From NCBI RefSeq assembly GCF_018137945.1, contig NZ_CP073089.1:2852001-2916000 (forward strand): a stretch of DNA of 64,000 nucleotides, in the 5' to 3' direction. Shown here piece after piece: positions 27,533 to 35,740 of this stretch (the stretch's first letter is position 1; the number at the start of each line of letters is the position of its first letter). Both the position numbers and the translations under genes were made by a program. The notes beneath the pieces are model-generated. The model was not told the origin of the DNA. It saw only the letters and a program-made list of their open reading frames with translations, and ran no database searches. This stretch comes from Brevibacterium sp. W7.2. Its GTDB lineage: Bacteria; Actinomycetota; Actinomycetes; Actinomycetales; Brevibacteriaceae.

Positions 27533-28294
27533 TCAGTCGTGTGCGGGATCCGGTCGCAGATCTGGCGAGAACCCTACAAGCTGGAACTTGTAAGGCTCGT
27601 CAAACGTCAATTTCCTCCCTTTGAGACCGTCGACGTCATCATCTCCGGCATCTTCGAGTACGAAGCTCCACCCTCGTTCCTCCTCTGTGAACCAAGGGGC
27701 TGCCAGTCGCCAGTGACCAAGAACCGTCTGTTCACCTTTCAGCACTGCCAAGAGCCTCCGGACTGGACGGTGCTCGCGACTGGCCGCGCCGAGCGGCCAC
27801 CATTTTCGCGCACGATCGGCAAACTGGGCCCCTCCCAGTCCACCGAATGGCGATGGCCGATCGTCAATCGAGTCTGCGGCAATTCGAACGATGGCGGTAT
27901 TCGTCAAGTCTTCGTAGTCAACGGTTTCCCCCGGCCTGTAATAGATCGCCGGGCCGAGCACAGTCGTTGACTTAGTGCCCGCGCGGTTCGTGTAGGAGAG
28001 ACCGTTGTCTTGCACCTCGATGCCAATCACTCCTGACCGACCGTCCGTCTCGTCTGAGTGGCGCACAGTTTGCCCAGCGCGAGCGGCGATGTAGATGGCT
28101 ATGGCTTCCGCCTTACGAGCATCCTCCCGGGTCGAAAACGGCTCGACTGTCTGCAGAATGCGCGAGCCTGCTCGACCACGCAACGCCTGCGCGTTCTCGT
28201 TATGCGGCTCCCAGACACGACGCATGCTGTCGGCGATGCCGATATAGACCTCGCGCCTATCCGAACTCTCGTAGATATACAGATACGTGCTCAT
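27533..28294 (-). CDS. GIY-YIG nuclease-like protein with unknown C-terminal domain
   Basis: 253 residues from ATG 28294, which has a GAGGAA ribosome site about 8 nt upstream. Residues ~4-70 fit a GIY-YIG nuclease: YLYIY (Y4-Y8), VYIG (Y17-G19), R25, and a likely catalytic Glu at E63 in RKAEAIAIY. Residues ~105-250 match no domain I recognise; Trp-rich parts RKWWPLG and VLGHWRLAAPWF could be a nucleic-acid-binding module. Base composition is clearly lower in G+C than the flanks, suggesting horizontal acquisition. It is divergent from the HTH gene at 28452 and shares its control region. Confidence 0.72.
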   Translation of the reverse strand: MSTYLYIYESSDRREVYIGIADSMRRVWEPHNENAQALRGRAGSRILQTVEPFSTREDARKAEAIAIYIAARAGQTVRHSDETDGRSGVIGIEVQDNGLSYTNRAGTKSTTVLGPAIYYRPGETVDYEDLTNTAIVRIAADSIDDRPSPFGGLGGAQFADRARKWWPLGAASREHRPVRRLLAVLKGEQTVLGHWRLAAPWFTEEERGWSFVLEDAGDDDVDGLKGRKLTFDEPYKFQLVGFSPDLRPDPAHD

Positions 28295-28364
28295 CCCAGT
28301 TCCTCTTCCTTCAAGGTGACTCAACCCGCATCTGCTGAACAGTCTCGCAAGATAGGGAAACTAT

Positions 28365-28385
28365 GTCTAGTCAATTTGACCAGAC
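28365..28385. promoter_or_regulatory. 21-bp palindromic operator with divergent -35 boxes
   Basis: Arms GTCTaGTCAA and TTGACcAGAC flank a central T; 9 of 10 arm positions match. Each arm carries a TTGAC(C/T) hexamer, one on each strand: 28376-28381 for the plus gene and 28374-28369 for the minus gene. The two start codons lie at nearly equal distances (about 70 nt) on either side. A repressor binding here would block both genes. Candidate -10s are weaker (TAGGTT at 28398-28403 on the plus strand). Confidence 0.55.
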
Positions 28386-28451
28386 ATGTTGAAGCTATAG
28401 GTTATGAACTGATGGACCCAGACTTCAGGGAGCCCGGAAGGAAAGTCGAAC

Positions 28452-29150
28452 ATGCCCACTTCGGCACACGATTTGCCATTCGAGAGCCACGATCTCAGCG
28501 CGGTATTGCTTCACTCGGATGAAGACGAGCCTCTACGCATCTGTTCAATTCGCGAGGCGGCGGAACTGCTCAGGCGTCCGCTGGCGCAAATGCAGATGAT
28601 GTCCGGCGCACACTTGCTCGGCCGGTCGTTCACCACTTCCAGTGGAACCACGTACTACCTGCGATCAGATATCGATGAACTTTCGCGCGCACCACGGCTC
28701 GACAAGCATGACTTATTGCAAGTGACTGCCCCGGAGTTTCCCGCCCTACCGACCGTTGTGCTTCGCCAAGCCGCTCCTCGACGCCAAGACTCCGTCGAAC
28801 GCAGTTGGTATGGATTCGACCGCCTCTTCGATCGTTCGACCGACCCCGCAAAACGCGCCGCACAAGACAACGCTACTCGGATGTTCTGGCCGGTTACGCT
28901 GCGTAATCGGCAGATCGTAGAGCAGGCAGCACTGGCAGGTGCGACGATCCCACTGGTCATCTCCGTTGGAGGCTGGATCGCCTCATGCCGGGAGATCACC
29001 GGAATCGACAGCACGCTGTCCGCAGCGCACGGTAGTCAGGTAGCCTTCACTGTCAAATCACCGGGAGATTGGGCGAGCAGACTCACTGACAGCTGGTTGA
29101 ACTCCGGGCCAGGTAAAGCGATTCTCTGGTGGAACCATGAAAGGAATTGA
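28452..29150 (+). CDS. HTH-domain protein of unknown function, divergent from GIY-YIG gene
   Basis: 232 residues. Start ATG 28452 is preceded by GGAAGGAAAG. Residues ~27-82 resemble an excisionase/MerR-type helix-turn-helix (RICSIREAAELLRRPLAQMQMM, then a wing GTTYYLRSDIDELSRAPRL). The C-terminal ~140 residues (including FWPVTLRNRQIVEQ and ISVGGWIASCREITG) are not recognised. G+C is low (one sampled 60-base line is 32/60). It could be the regulator of both genes or the DNA-binding partner of the nuclease; neither is shown. Confidence 0.6.
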   Translation: MPTSAHDLPFESHDLSAVLLHSDEDEPLRICSIREAAELLRRPLAQMQMMSGAHLLGRSFTTSSGTTYYLRSDIDELSRAPRLDKHDLLQVTAPEFPALPTVVLRQAAPRRQDSVERSWYGFDRLFDRSTDPAKRAAQDNATRMFWPVTLRNRQIVEQAALAGATIPLVISVGGWIASCREITGIDSTLSAAHGSQVAFTVKSPGDWASRLTDSWLNSGPGKAILWWNHERN

Positions 29151-29196
29151 CGGCCCGCGGATCAGCCTGTGCTGGCCCCTCGCAGCGCCCGCGTCC

Positions 29197-29985
29197 TCAG
29201 TCCTGCCAGTCGCCGGCGCCGAACCCGAACTCGGGGGCGCGTTTGGCGAAGAACGCCTCCTGTCCGCGCGCGATCTCCGCCCGGTACGCCTCATCGAGCC
29301 ACCGAGGCGGCGCGACGTCGTCGGAGAGCGTGCCGCCGAGGACGGACTTCGCCCCGAGCTGGCTGAGCCGGGAGAGACCGGCGACCCGCTCCCCCAGCGC
29401 CTGCGCGGCACGCAGCGGCGCCTCGGCGACCTCATGGAAGAACCCGAGCCGGTGCATCTGGTCGAAGTCGACGATCGAGGCGGTGAGCAGCAGGTACCTG
29501 GCCCACGCGTCCCCGAGGACCCGGGCGAGGCTCTCGGTGGGTCCGGGCGGGTAGACGAGACCGAGCTTGGCCGCGGTCACCCCGTACTTCGACCCGGGGG
29601 CGGCGATGCGGATGTCGCAGGCCGCGGCGATCTCCGTGCCCCCGCCCACGCAGTTGCCTTCGATCGCCGCGATCGTCACGGTCCGGGAGCCCGCCACGGC
29701 CGCCTCGGCGGCGGAATTGAGCTGCCAGAAATCGGCGATGGGCACGTCGAGGTCGGCGATGTCGGAGCCCGCGGAGAAGTGACCACCGGCACCGGTGATG
29801 ATGAGCGCGCCGATCGAATCATCGGCGTCGACGCCTGCAATGATCTCCGGCAGCGCGCGCCACATCGCGCGCGAGAGCGCATTGCGCTTGTCCGTCCGAG
29901 TGAGAACGAGGGTTCCGACCCCACCGCTGACGGTGAAGTCGAAACCCTCGAGTGCGGTCGGACGATAGGGCTCGTCCGCGCTCAT
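29197..29985 (-). CDS. Enoyl-CoA hydratase/isomerase family protein
   Basis: 262 residues from ATG 29985, two bases past the prpC stop, so co-transcribed with the prp genes. GHFSAGSDIADL and EGNCVGGGTEIAAACDIRIA are the crotonase acyl-CoA and oxyanion-hole motifs. The next segment reads GVTAAKLGLVYPPGPTESLARVLG, with Ala where classical hydratases have the first catalytic Glu, as in a known subgroup with other reactions. Linkage suggests a step in propionyl-CoA or odd-chain acyl-CoA metabolism (inference). Confidence 0.88.
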   Translation of the reverse strand: MSADEPYRPTALEGFDFTVSGGVGTLVLTRTDKRNALSRAMWRALPEIIAGVDADDSIGALIITGAGGHFSAGSDIADLDVPIADFWQLNSAAEAAVAGSRTVTIAAIEGNCVGGGTEIAAACDIRIAAPGSKYGVTAAKLGLVYPPGPTESLARVLGDAWARYLLLTASIVDFDQMHRLGFFHEVAEAPLRAAQALGERVAGLSRLSQLGAKSVLGGTLSDDVAPPRWLDEAYRAEIARGQEAFFAKRAPEFGFGAGDWQD

Positions 29986-29987
29986 GC

Positions 29988-31109
29988 TCAGCCCCTGGCG
30001 TCGGGGACTTCGCGCTGCGGCTCGCCGTCGTACGCGCTCAGCGGACGGATGAGGGCGTTGTTCGCCTGCTGCTCGAGGATGTGCGCCGTCCACCCGGTGA
30101 TGCGGGACATGACGAAGATCGGCGTGAACTGATCGGTGTCGAAGCCCATGAGGTGGTACGCCGGCCCCGAGGGGTAGTCGAGGTTGGGGTAGATGCCCTT
30201 GCGGGAGACGAAGTCCTCTTCGAAGGTGTTGTAGAGGTCGAGCAGATCGTTCGCGCCCTTGACCGCCGCCATGTCCTCGAACGCCTTGCGCATCGTCGGC
30301 ACGCGCGAGTCGCCGTTCTTGTAGACGCGGTGGCCGAAGCCCATGATCTTCGCCTTGCGCGCCAGCGCATCGTCGATCCACGCCGACGCCCGGTCGGCGG
30401 TGCCGACCTCTTCGAGCATCGCCATGACCGCTTCGTTCGCCCCGCCGTGCAGCGGCCCCTTGAGCGCCCCGATGGCTCCGGCGACCGCGGAGTAGAGGTC
30501 GGAGGTCGTCGAGGTGATGACGCGGGCGGTGAACGTCGAGGCGTTGAACGAGTGCTCGGCGTAGAGGATCATCGAGATGTCGAAGCTGCGCACGACCTCC
30601 TCGGCGGGCACCTCGTCGAAGACCATCTTGAAGAAGTTCGCGGCGTAGTCGAGGTCGGTGGTCGGGGCGACCGGGTCGAGGCCGTGCCGGCGCCGGTGGT
30701 CGATCGCGACGATCGTCGGCAGCTGCGCGTAGAGGCGCTCCGCCTTTTCGAGGTTGGCCTCCTCCCCTTCCGTGTCCGCATCCGGGTCGACGGCGCCGAG
30801 GTAGGCGACCGCGGTCTGGACGACGTGCATCGGGTGGGCGTCCTTGGGCAGGCCGAGGATGATGTCGACGAGCTCGGGCGAGATCTCACGCTGGGCGTGC
30901 TCGCGGGCCTTGAACTCCGCCAGCTGCTCCTCGGTGGGCAGTTCGCCGTTCCAGATGAGGTAGGCGACGTCCTCGAAATTGCGCTTGGCCGCCAGCTCCT
31001 GCACCGGGTAGCCCCGGTAGGTGAGCGAGTTCGTTTCCTGGACTACCTTCGAGACCGCGGTGGTGTCGACGACGACGCCGGCGAGTCCCTTCTTGATTTC
31101 TTCGGTCAC
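29988..31109 (-). CDS. prpC: 2-methylcitrate synthase
   Basis: Condenses propionyl-CoA with oxaloacetate in the 2-methylcitrate cycle. 373 residues, the short (type II) citrate synthase size. KKGLAGVVVDTTAVSKVV and LTYRGYPVQELA at the N-terminus, and GFGHRVYKNGDSR with the active-site His and Arg near residue 257, are typical of PrpC rather than GltA. Starts 4 nt inside the prpB stop. Context with prpB and prpD settles the assignment. Confidence 0.94.
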   Translation of the reverse strand: MTEEIKKGLAGVVVDTTAVSKVVQETNSLTYRGYPVQELAAKRNFEDVAYLIWNGELPTEEQLAEFKAREHAQREISPELVDIILGLPKDAHPMHVVQTAVAYLGAVDPDADTEGEEANLEKAERLYAQLPTIVAIDHRRRHGLDPVAPTTDLDYAANFFKMVFDEVPAEEVVRSFDISMILYAEHSFNASTFTARVITSTTSDLYSAVAGAIGALKGPLHGGANEAVMAMLEEVGTADRASAWIDDALARKAKIMGFGHRVYKNGDSRVPTMRKAFEDMAAVKGANDLLDLYNTFEEDFVSRKGIYPNLDYPSGPAYHLMGFDTDQFTPIFVMSRITGWTAHILEQQANNALIRPLSAYDGEPQREVPDARG

Positions 31110-32011
31110 TGGTGACCCTCCTGTGAGAAGTTGAATACGGCCGAGTCGAATTCGTTGTACGCGGCGTAGTCGATGGTGTCGTAGAGGTCCGCGCGGGTCT
31201 GCATCCGGTCGACGAGGCTGACCTGAGTCCCCTCGTCCCGAATCGTCTGCAGCCCCGCCGTGATCGCACCCATGGCCAGACGCAGGGTCGTGACCGGGTA
31301 GATCACCATCTTCACCCCGACGTCGGCGAGCTGCTGGGTCGTGAAGAGCTCGCTCTTGCCGAACTCCGTCATGTTCGCCAGGATCGGCACGTCGACGCTC
31401 GCGACGAAGCGCTCGAATTCGCTGAGGTCCCGCATGGCCTCGGGGAAGATCATGTCGGCCCCGGCGTCGGCGTAGGCTTTCGCCCGGTCGATCGCCCGGT
31501 CGAGACCCTCACCGGCGCGGGAGTCGGTGCGGGCGCAGATGACGAAGTTCTCGTCCCGGCGGCCCCGGACGGCGGCGGCGATGCGCTGGTTCATCTCGGC
31601 CGTCGTCACGACCTCCTTGCCGTCGAGGTGGCCGCACCGCTTCGGGTTGACCTGATCCTCGAGGTGCATGCCGGAGAGACCGGCATCCTCGAACTCCTGG
31701 ACGGTGCGGGCGACGTTCATCGCCTCGCCCCACCCGGTGTCGGCGTCGATGAACGTCGGCAGGTTCGTCACCCGCGCGATCGCCCGGCCGTGATCGGCCA
31801 CCTCGGTGAGGGTGGTCAGTCCGATGTCGGGCAGTCCCATGGCCGCGGAGAACGCGCCTCCGGAGATGTAGACGCCCTCGAACCCGGTCTGCTCGATGAT
31901 CTGCGCGTTGAGCGGGTTGATCGCGCCGGGGAACTGGACGATCTCGCTGCCGGCGAGGAGGTCGCGGAACTGCTTCCGGCGCTCGGCCGGGGTCGCGGTC
32001 GCGCCGAGCAT
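31106..32011 (-). CDS. prpB: Methylisocitrate lyase
   Basis: Cleaves 2-methylisocitrate to pyruvate and succinate. 301 residues from ATG 32011, which overlaps the prpD stop (ATGA). The active-site loop KRCGHLDGKEVV and the metal site TFIDADTGWGEAMNV are diagnostic of the isocitrate-lyase/PEP-mutase superfamily. IYISGGAF-type and PVTTLRLAMGA segments match PrpB. Middle gene of prpD-prpB-prpC. Confidence 0.95.
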   Translation of the reverse strand: MLGATATPAERRKQFRDLLAGSEIVQFPGAINPLNAQIIEQTGFEGVYISGGAFSAAMGLPDIGLTTLTEVADHGRAIARVTNLPTFIDADTGWGEAMNVARTVQEFEDAGLSGMHLEDQVNPKRCGHLDGKEVVTTAEMNQRIAAAVRGRRDENFVICARTDSRAGEGLDRAIDRAKAYADAGADMIFPEAMRDLSEFERFVASVDVPILANMTEFGKSELFTTQQLADVGVKMVIYPVTTLRLAMGAITAGLQTIRDEGTQVSLVDRMQTRADLYDTIDYAAYNEFDSAVFNFSQEGHQ

Positions 32012-33507
32012 CAGAAGATCCCCTTCGAACCGCTGTGGGTGAGGCCCTCGACGGTGAAGCTGAGCTGGCCGACGCCGGCGGCGTCGAGGCTCTCGAGGTT
32101 CTCGGCGAGGTCGAGGAAGCGGGTCTGCTCGGAGTCGGTGAGGATGCCCTCGGACAGGGTGCGGAACTTCTCGACGTAGTTCTCGCGGACGAACGGGCGA
32201 GCGCCGAGCGGGTGGGCGTCGGCGACGGCGATCTCGTCGGTCAGCGTCGAGCCGTCCTCGAACTCGATCTCCACGCGACCGCCGAAGGCCTTCTCGTTCG
32301 GATCGGTCGAGTGGTAGCGGCGGGTCCACTCGGGGTCCTCGGTCGTCTCGATCTTGTGCCAGAGCTTGACCGTCTCCGGGCGCGCGGCGCGCTCGGGGGT
32401 GTAGGAGTCCTCGTGGTGCCAGCCGCGGTCCTCGAGCGCGACGGCGAAGATGTACATGATCGAGTGGTCGAGGGTCTCACGGCTGGCCTGCGGATCCATC
32501 TTCTGCGGATCGTTGGCGCCGGTGCCGATGACGTTGTGGGTGTGGTGGGAGGTGTGGATGACGATCCGCTTGATCTTCGTGAGATCCTCGATCTCCCCGC
32601 CGAGCTTGCGCGCGAGGTCGATGAGCGCCTGCGCCTGGTATTCGGCGGAGTGCTCCTTCGTGTACGTGTCGAGGATCGCGCGCTTGGCCTCGCCCTTGGC
32701 CGGCAGCGGGATCGTGTAGCGGGCCTCGGGGCCGGAGAGGATCCAGGCGATGAAGCCGTCCTCGCCTTCGTAGATGGGGTTGGGGGCACCCTCGCCGCGC
32801 ATCGCGCGGTCGACGGCTTCGACGGCCATCTTGCCCGCGAACGCCGGAGCGTGGGCCTTCCACGAGGAGATCTCGCCCTTGCGCGACTGGCGGGTCGCCG
32901 TCGTCACATGCAGGGCCTGCTGAATCGCCTGGAAGGTCACCTCGGTGGGCAGGTGGAGCATCGCGCCGATGCCGGCGGCGGCCGAGGGCCCGAGGTGGGC
33001 GACGTGGTCGATCTTGTGCTGGTGCAGGCTCATGCCCTTGACGAGGTCGACCTGGATCTCGTATCCGGTGGCGATGCCGTTGATGAGGTCGGGACCGGCG
33101 ATGCCCATGTGCTGGGCGACAGCGAGGACCGGCGGGATGTTGTCACCGGGGTGGGAGTACTCGGCGGCGAGGAAGGTGTCGTGGAAGTCGAGTTCGCGCA
33201 CGGCCACGCCGTTGGCCCAGGCCGCCCATTCCGGGGAGAAGCGGTCGCCCAGCGGCAGACCGAAGATCGTGGCGCCGGGGCTGAACGGATGCGCCTGCGC
33301 CTGTTCGCGGGCGTGGGTGGGCGCCGACCGGTTGACCGAGGCGGCCGCGACGGCGGCGTTGTCGATGACGCGGTTGATGACCATCTCAGTGACATCGGCA
33401 TCAACCGGGGTGGTGTCGGAGGCGACTTCTGCGATCTTCCAGGCGAGCTGGTCTTCACGAGCCAGGTTCTCTGAGCTCTTGTGGGTACGGACTTCATGAT
33501 CAATCAT
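32011..33507 (-). CDS. prpD: 2-methylcitrate dehydratase (MmgE/PrpD family)
   Basis: Dehydrates 2-methylcitrate to 2-methyl-cis-aconitate. 498 residues from ATG 33507, chosen because GAAGGGA lies just upstream. [26 protein letters not shown] and the AERVRGEVE-type C-terminus are typical of Prp[16 protein letters not shown] and [17 protein letters not shown] mark the N-terminal half. First gene of the operon, about 120 nt downstream of the palindrome at 33630. Confidence 0.94.
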   Translation of the reverse strand: MIDHEVRTHKSSENLAREDQLAWKIAEVASDTTPVDADVTEMVINRVIDNAAVAAASVNRSAPTHAREQAQAHPFSPGATIFGLPLGDRFSPEWAAWANGVAVRELDFHDTFLAAEYSHPGDNIPPVLAVAQHMGIAGPDLINGIATGYEIQVDLVKGMSLHQHKIDHVAHLGPSAAAGIGAMLHLPTEVTFQAIQQALHVTTATRQSRKGEISSWKAHAPAFAGKMAVEAVDRAMRGEGAPNPIYEGEDGFIAWILSGPEARYTIPLPAKGEAKRAILDTYTKEHSAEYQAQALIDLARKLGGEIEDLTKIKRIVIHTSHHTHNVIGTGANDPQKMDPQASRETLDHSIMYIFAVALEDRGWHHEDSYTPERAARPETVKLWHKIETTEDPEWTRRYHSTDPNEKAFGGRVEIEFEDGSTLTDEIAVADAHPLGARPFVRENYVEKFRTLSEGILTDSEQTRFLDLAENLESLDAAGVGQLSFTVEGLTHSGSKGIF

Positions 33508-33629
33508 GGGCAATCCCTTCAATCGTCCTTGACCGCCGCTGGCCATGTCGCGACCGCTGCAGGCCTGGGGAATGGTTGTCTCAACTGTAGGCCACGTCAC
33601 TGCTGCGTCCGCGGGCCCGGCCAGAGTTT

Positions 33630-33647
33630 TATCTTGACATCAAGATA
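33630..33647. promoter_or_regulatory. Perfect palindrome TATCTTGA-CA-TCAAGATA, likely operator
   Basis: Two 8-bp perfect arms with a 2-nt centre. The layout ATCTTGAnnTCAAGAT is what MarR-family dimers commonly bind. It lies 123 nt upstream of prpD and about 185 nt upstream of the DUF4916 gene. No regulator gene is adjacent, so the binding protein is unknown. Confidence 0.55.
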
Positions 33648-33753
33648 CTTTACCCGAGCGGTGACGCCCGACACCACCCCGGGTGGGCGGGCAGACGAAC
33701 GCCGAGGTGGGCGGGCCGTGCCGGGACGCTGGAAGCCGTGGTGACGCCCCTGC

Positions 33754-33799
33754 CCGAGCCGGCCCGCGACCGCTGACCGAGCAGGCCCGCGACCGCCGC
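33754..33799 (+). repeat. Tandem duplication, 23-bp period, two copies
   Basis: Units start CCGAGC(C/A)GGCCCG at 33754 and 33777 and agree at 19 of the first 20 positions. They lie just upstream of the DUF4916 gene. Confidence 0.75.
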
Positions 33800-33830
33800 C
33801 CGGGCAGGTGAACTGTGACACAATCGGGAT

Positions 33831-34370
33831 ATGACCCGCACTGCCCTCGACTTCGACGAGAACTGGTTCGACGACAACGAGTTCGCCCAGCTTCGCCGCC
33901 GTCTCCCCATCCCCTATGTCAATGCCATTCCGGTCCGCGTCGGCGAGGCCGGGGACGTCGAGCAGATCGGCCTCCTGCTGCGCCGCCTCGACGACGGCAC
34001 CCTGGGCCGCGAGGTCGTCGGCGGACGCATCCGCTACCACGAGAGCATCCGCCAGGCCCTGCTCCGGCATGCCGAGAACGACCTCGGCCCGATGGCGCTG
34101 CCCGTCGTCCCGCCGGCCATCGCCCCGTTCCACATCGCCGAGTACTTCCCCACCGAGGGCACCTCGCTCCTCCACGACCCGCGCCAGCACGCGATCTCGA
34201 TGTGCTTCGTCATGGAGGTCCGCGGCGAATGCACCCCGCGCGCCGATGCGCTCAGCCTCGACTGGCTCACCCCCACCGAGGCGCTGCGCTCCGACATCGT
34301 CGCCGAGCTCTCCCACGGCCAGGAGCACATCATCCGCTCAGCCCTGAGCTACCTCGGCTTCGCCGTCTGA
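33831..34370 (+). CDS. DUF4916 protein (NUDIX-like fold)
   Basis: 179 residues. The family is found in actinobacteria and is related to NUDIX hydrolases. EQIGLLLRRLDDGTLGREVVGGRIRYHESIRQALLRHAENDLG takes the place of the NUDIX box, but the R-E-x-x-E-E core is not intact, so hydrolase activity is doubtful. ATG 33831 follows a low-G+C patch (TGTGACACAATC). No functional clue from neighbours. Confidence 0.8.
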   Translation: MTRTALDFDENWFDDNEFAQLRRRLPIPYVNAIPVRVGEAGDVEQIGLLLRRLDDGTLGREVVGGRIRYHESIRQALLRHAENDLGPMALPVVPPAIAPFHIAEYFPTEGTSLLHDPRQHAISMCFVMEVRGECTPRADALSLDWLTPTEALRSDIVAELSHGQEHIIRSALSYLGFAV

Positions 34371-34390
34371 CGCACCCCTCCCCCTGGCGC

Positions 34391-34428
34391 AGGCCGTGAG
34401 CACGCGCCGAGGCCGTGGGCACGCGCCG
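34391..34428 (+). repeat. Tandem duplication, 19-bp period, two copies
   Basis: AGGCCGTG(A/G)GCACGCGCCG twice in a row, one mismatch, between the DUF4916 and stress-protein genes. Confidence 0.75.
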
Positions 34429-34459
34429 CACGCGAGAGGAATCCGTCCGCCTCGCGGTC

Positions 34460-34476
34460 TTCTACACGTTGTAGAA
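34460..34476. promoter_or_regulatory. Palindrome TTCTACA-CGT-TGTAGAA upstream of the USP gene
   Basis: Perfect 7-bp arms around CGT, about 100 nt upstream of the universal stress protein start. A -10-like TACACT follows at 34487-34492, so a protein bound here would cover the promoter. The core TACA-N3-TGTA recalls BlaI/CopY sites, which have two central bases; identity unknown. Confidence 0.5.
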
Positions 34477-34571
34477 AACACTTGGGTACACTGAGGGCGA
34501 CGAGGACGGCACACGGTTTTCGGGGCCGTCGTCCCCGTCAGGGTTGGTCAGGCCCCGATGGAAGGACTGCC

Positions 34572-35534
34572 ATGACTGCTGACTCCCGCTCGTCCGCCGC
34601 GAACCCGGCCGAGGCCCGCCCGACCGACACCCGCGCCTCCGATTCCGGACTCACCGACAACCTCGGCGTCCTCGTCGGCTTCGACGGATCCGAGCTCGCA
34701 GCCCTTGCCCTGCGCTACGGTGCCGCCGAGGCGCTGCACCGAGACGTTCCCCTCACCGTCGTCACGGCCTTCACGATGCCCCTGATGATCTACCCGAACA
34801 TGGCCTCGATCCCGTCCGAACCCGAGGACGAAGCCGCGATGCGGGCAGCGGAGAAGACCCTCGCCGAGGCGGCCGAACTCCTCGCCGATCATCCCGGACC
34901 GGTGACGTACGCCGTCGAATCCGGTGACGCCGCCGGTGTGCTCGTCAACCTCAGCGCCAACGCCGATGTCATCATCGTCGGGGCGCGTGGACGCGGCGGC
35001 TTCATGGGCCGCATGCTCGGGTCGGTCTCGACCGCGCTGCCGCCGCACGCCCACTGCCCGACGATCGTCGTCCCCCGCCATTCGGCGCACCGCGGGGACA
35101 CGACCGGCCCGGTAGTCGTCGCCGTCGACGGGTCCGAGGGCGCGCGGATCGCGATGTTCACCGCCGCCGAGGCGGCCGCTTCGCGCAACGCCGACCTCGA
35201 GATCGTCACGGTGCTGCCGGCCGGGGAGGAATGGCTCTACTGGTACCCGGAGCTCGAACTCGGCGGTGACGTCGCCGACCGCCGGCAGCAGCAGATCGAA
35301 GCCGAACTCGACAAGGACGCCGAAGAGCTGCGCAGTCAGTTCCCCGGGCTCCAGGTGTCCACCTCGGCGCTCATCGGCGATGCCACCGCGCTGCTGTCCG
35401 CGGCGACGAAGACCGCGCAGCTCACCGTCCTCGGCACCCGGGGCCGCGGGGCCGTGAAGTCCGCGCTGCTCGGATCGGTCTCCCGCGGGGTCCTCCACCA
35501 TGCCGAGGGTCCGGTCATGGTCGTTCCGGCCTGA
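34572..35534 (+). CDS. Universal stress protein, tandem UspA domains
   Basis: 320 residues from ATG 34572 (AAGGA 6 nt upstream). Two UspA domains: ~residues 30-180 and ~190-320. Each ends with the ATP-binding G-2x-G-9x-G-S/T signature (GARGRGGFMGRMLGSVSTALPP, and GTRGRGAVKSALLGSVSRGV), so ATP binding is likely. Tandem USPs in actinobacteria respond to hypoxia and stationary phase. The palindrome at 34460 may control it. Confidence 0.93.
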   Translation: MTADSRSSAANPAEARPTDTRASDSGLTDNLGVLVGFDGSELAALALRYGAAEALHRDVPLTVVTAFTMPLMIYPNMASIPSEPEDEAAMRAAEKTLAEAAELLADHPGPVTYAVESGDAAGVLVNLSANADVIIVGARGRGGFMGRMLGSVSTALPPHAHCPTIVVPRHSAHRGDTTGPVVVAVDGSEGARIAMFTAAEAAASRNADLEIVTVLPAGEEWLYWYPELELGGDVADRRQQQIEAELDKDAEELRSQFPGLQVSTSALIGDATALLSAATKTAQLTVLGTRGRGAVKSALLGSVSRGVLHHAEGPVMVVPA

Positions 35535-35611
35535 GTCCCGTTCGCACCAGATCCCCGGCCCCGCGGACGTGCGGTGCCGGGGATCGTCAGGTGTTGTACA
35601 GTGGAGCGCAC

Positions 35612-35705
35612 ACGACAGGGGAGCGCCGCCAAGGGCGCTGAGAGTGCAGATGACGCTGCAGACCCTCGAACCTGATGCGGCTAGCACCGCCGAAGGAAGT
35701 CGAGA
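35612..35705 (+). ncRNA. TPP riboswitch (THI element)
   Basis: The thi-box hallmarks are present in order: ACAGGGGAGC, GCTGAGAGTGC, GACCCTCGAACCTGATGCGG, CTAGCACCGCCG and GAAGGAAGTCG. This is the thiamine pyrophosphate aptamer. A -10-like TACAGT stands at 35597-35602 just before it. It controls the ykoE-D-C operon. Expression platform: see 35716-35736. Confidence 0.93.
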
Positions 35706-35715
35706 CTCTTCTACC

Positions 35716-35736
35716 CCTCCTTGAGACACGAGGAGG
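35716..35736 (+). promoter_or_regulatory. Ribosome-site sequestering hairpin of the TPP riboswitch
   Basis: CCTCCT (35716-35721) is perfectly complementary to AGGAGG (35731-35736), the ribosome-binding site of ykoE, with a 9-nt loop. Pairing would hide the site, so TPP control is probably at translation initiation. Confidence 0.65.
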
Positions 35737-35740
35737 CGCT

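Larger units (their letters stand above)
33508..33830. other. Divergent intergenic region prpD / DUF4916
   Basis: 323 bp without a gene. It holds a perfect 18-bp palindrome (33630-33647) and a 23-bp tandem duplication (33754-33799). Both the prp operon and the DUF4916 gene must be read from it. Confidence 0.5.
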
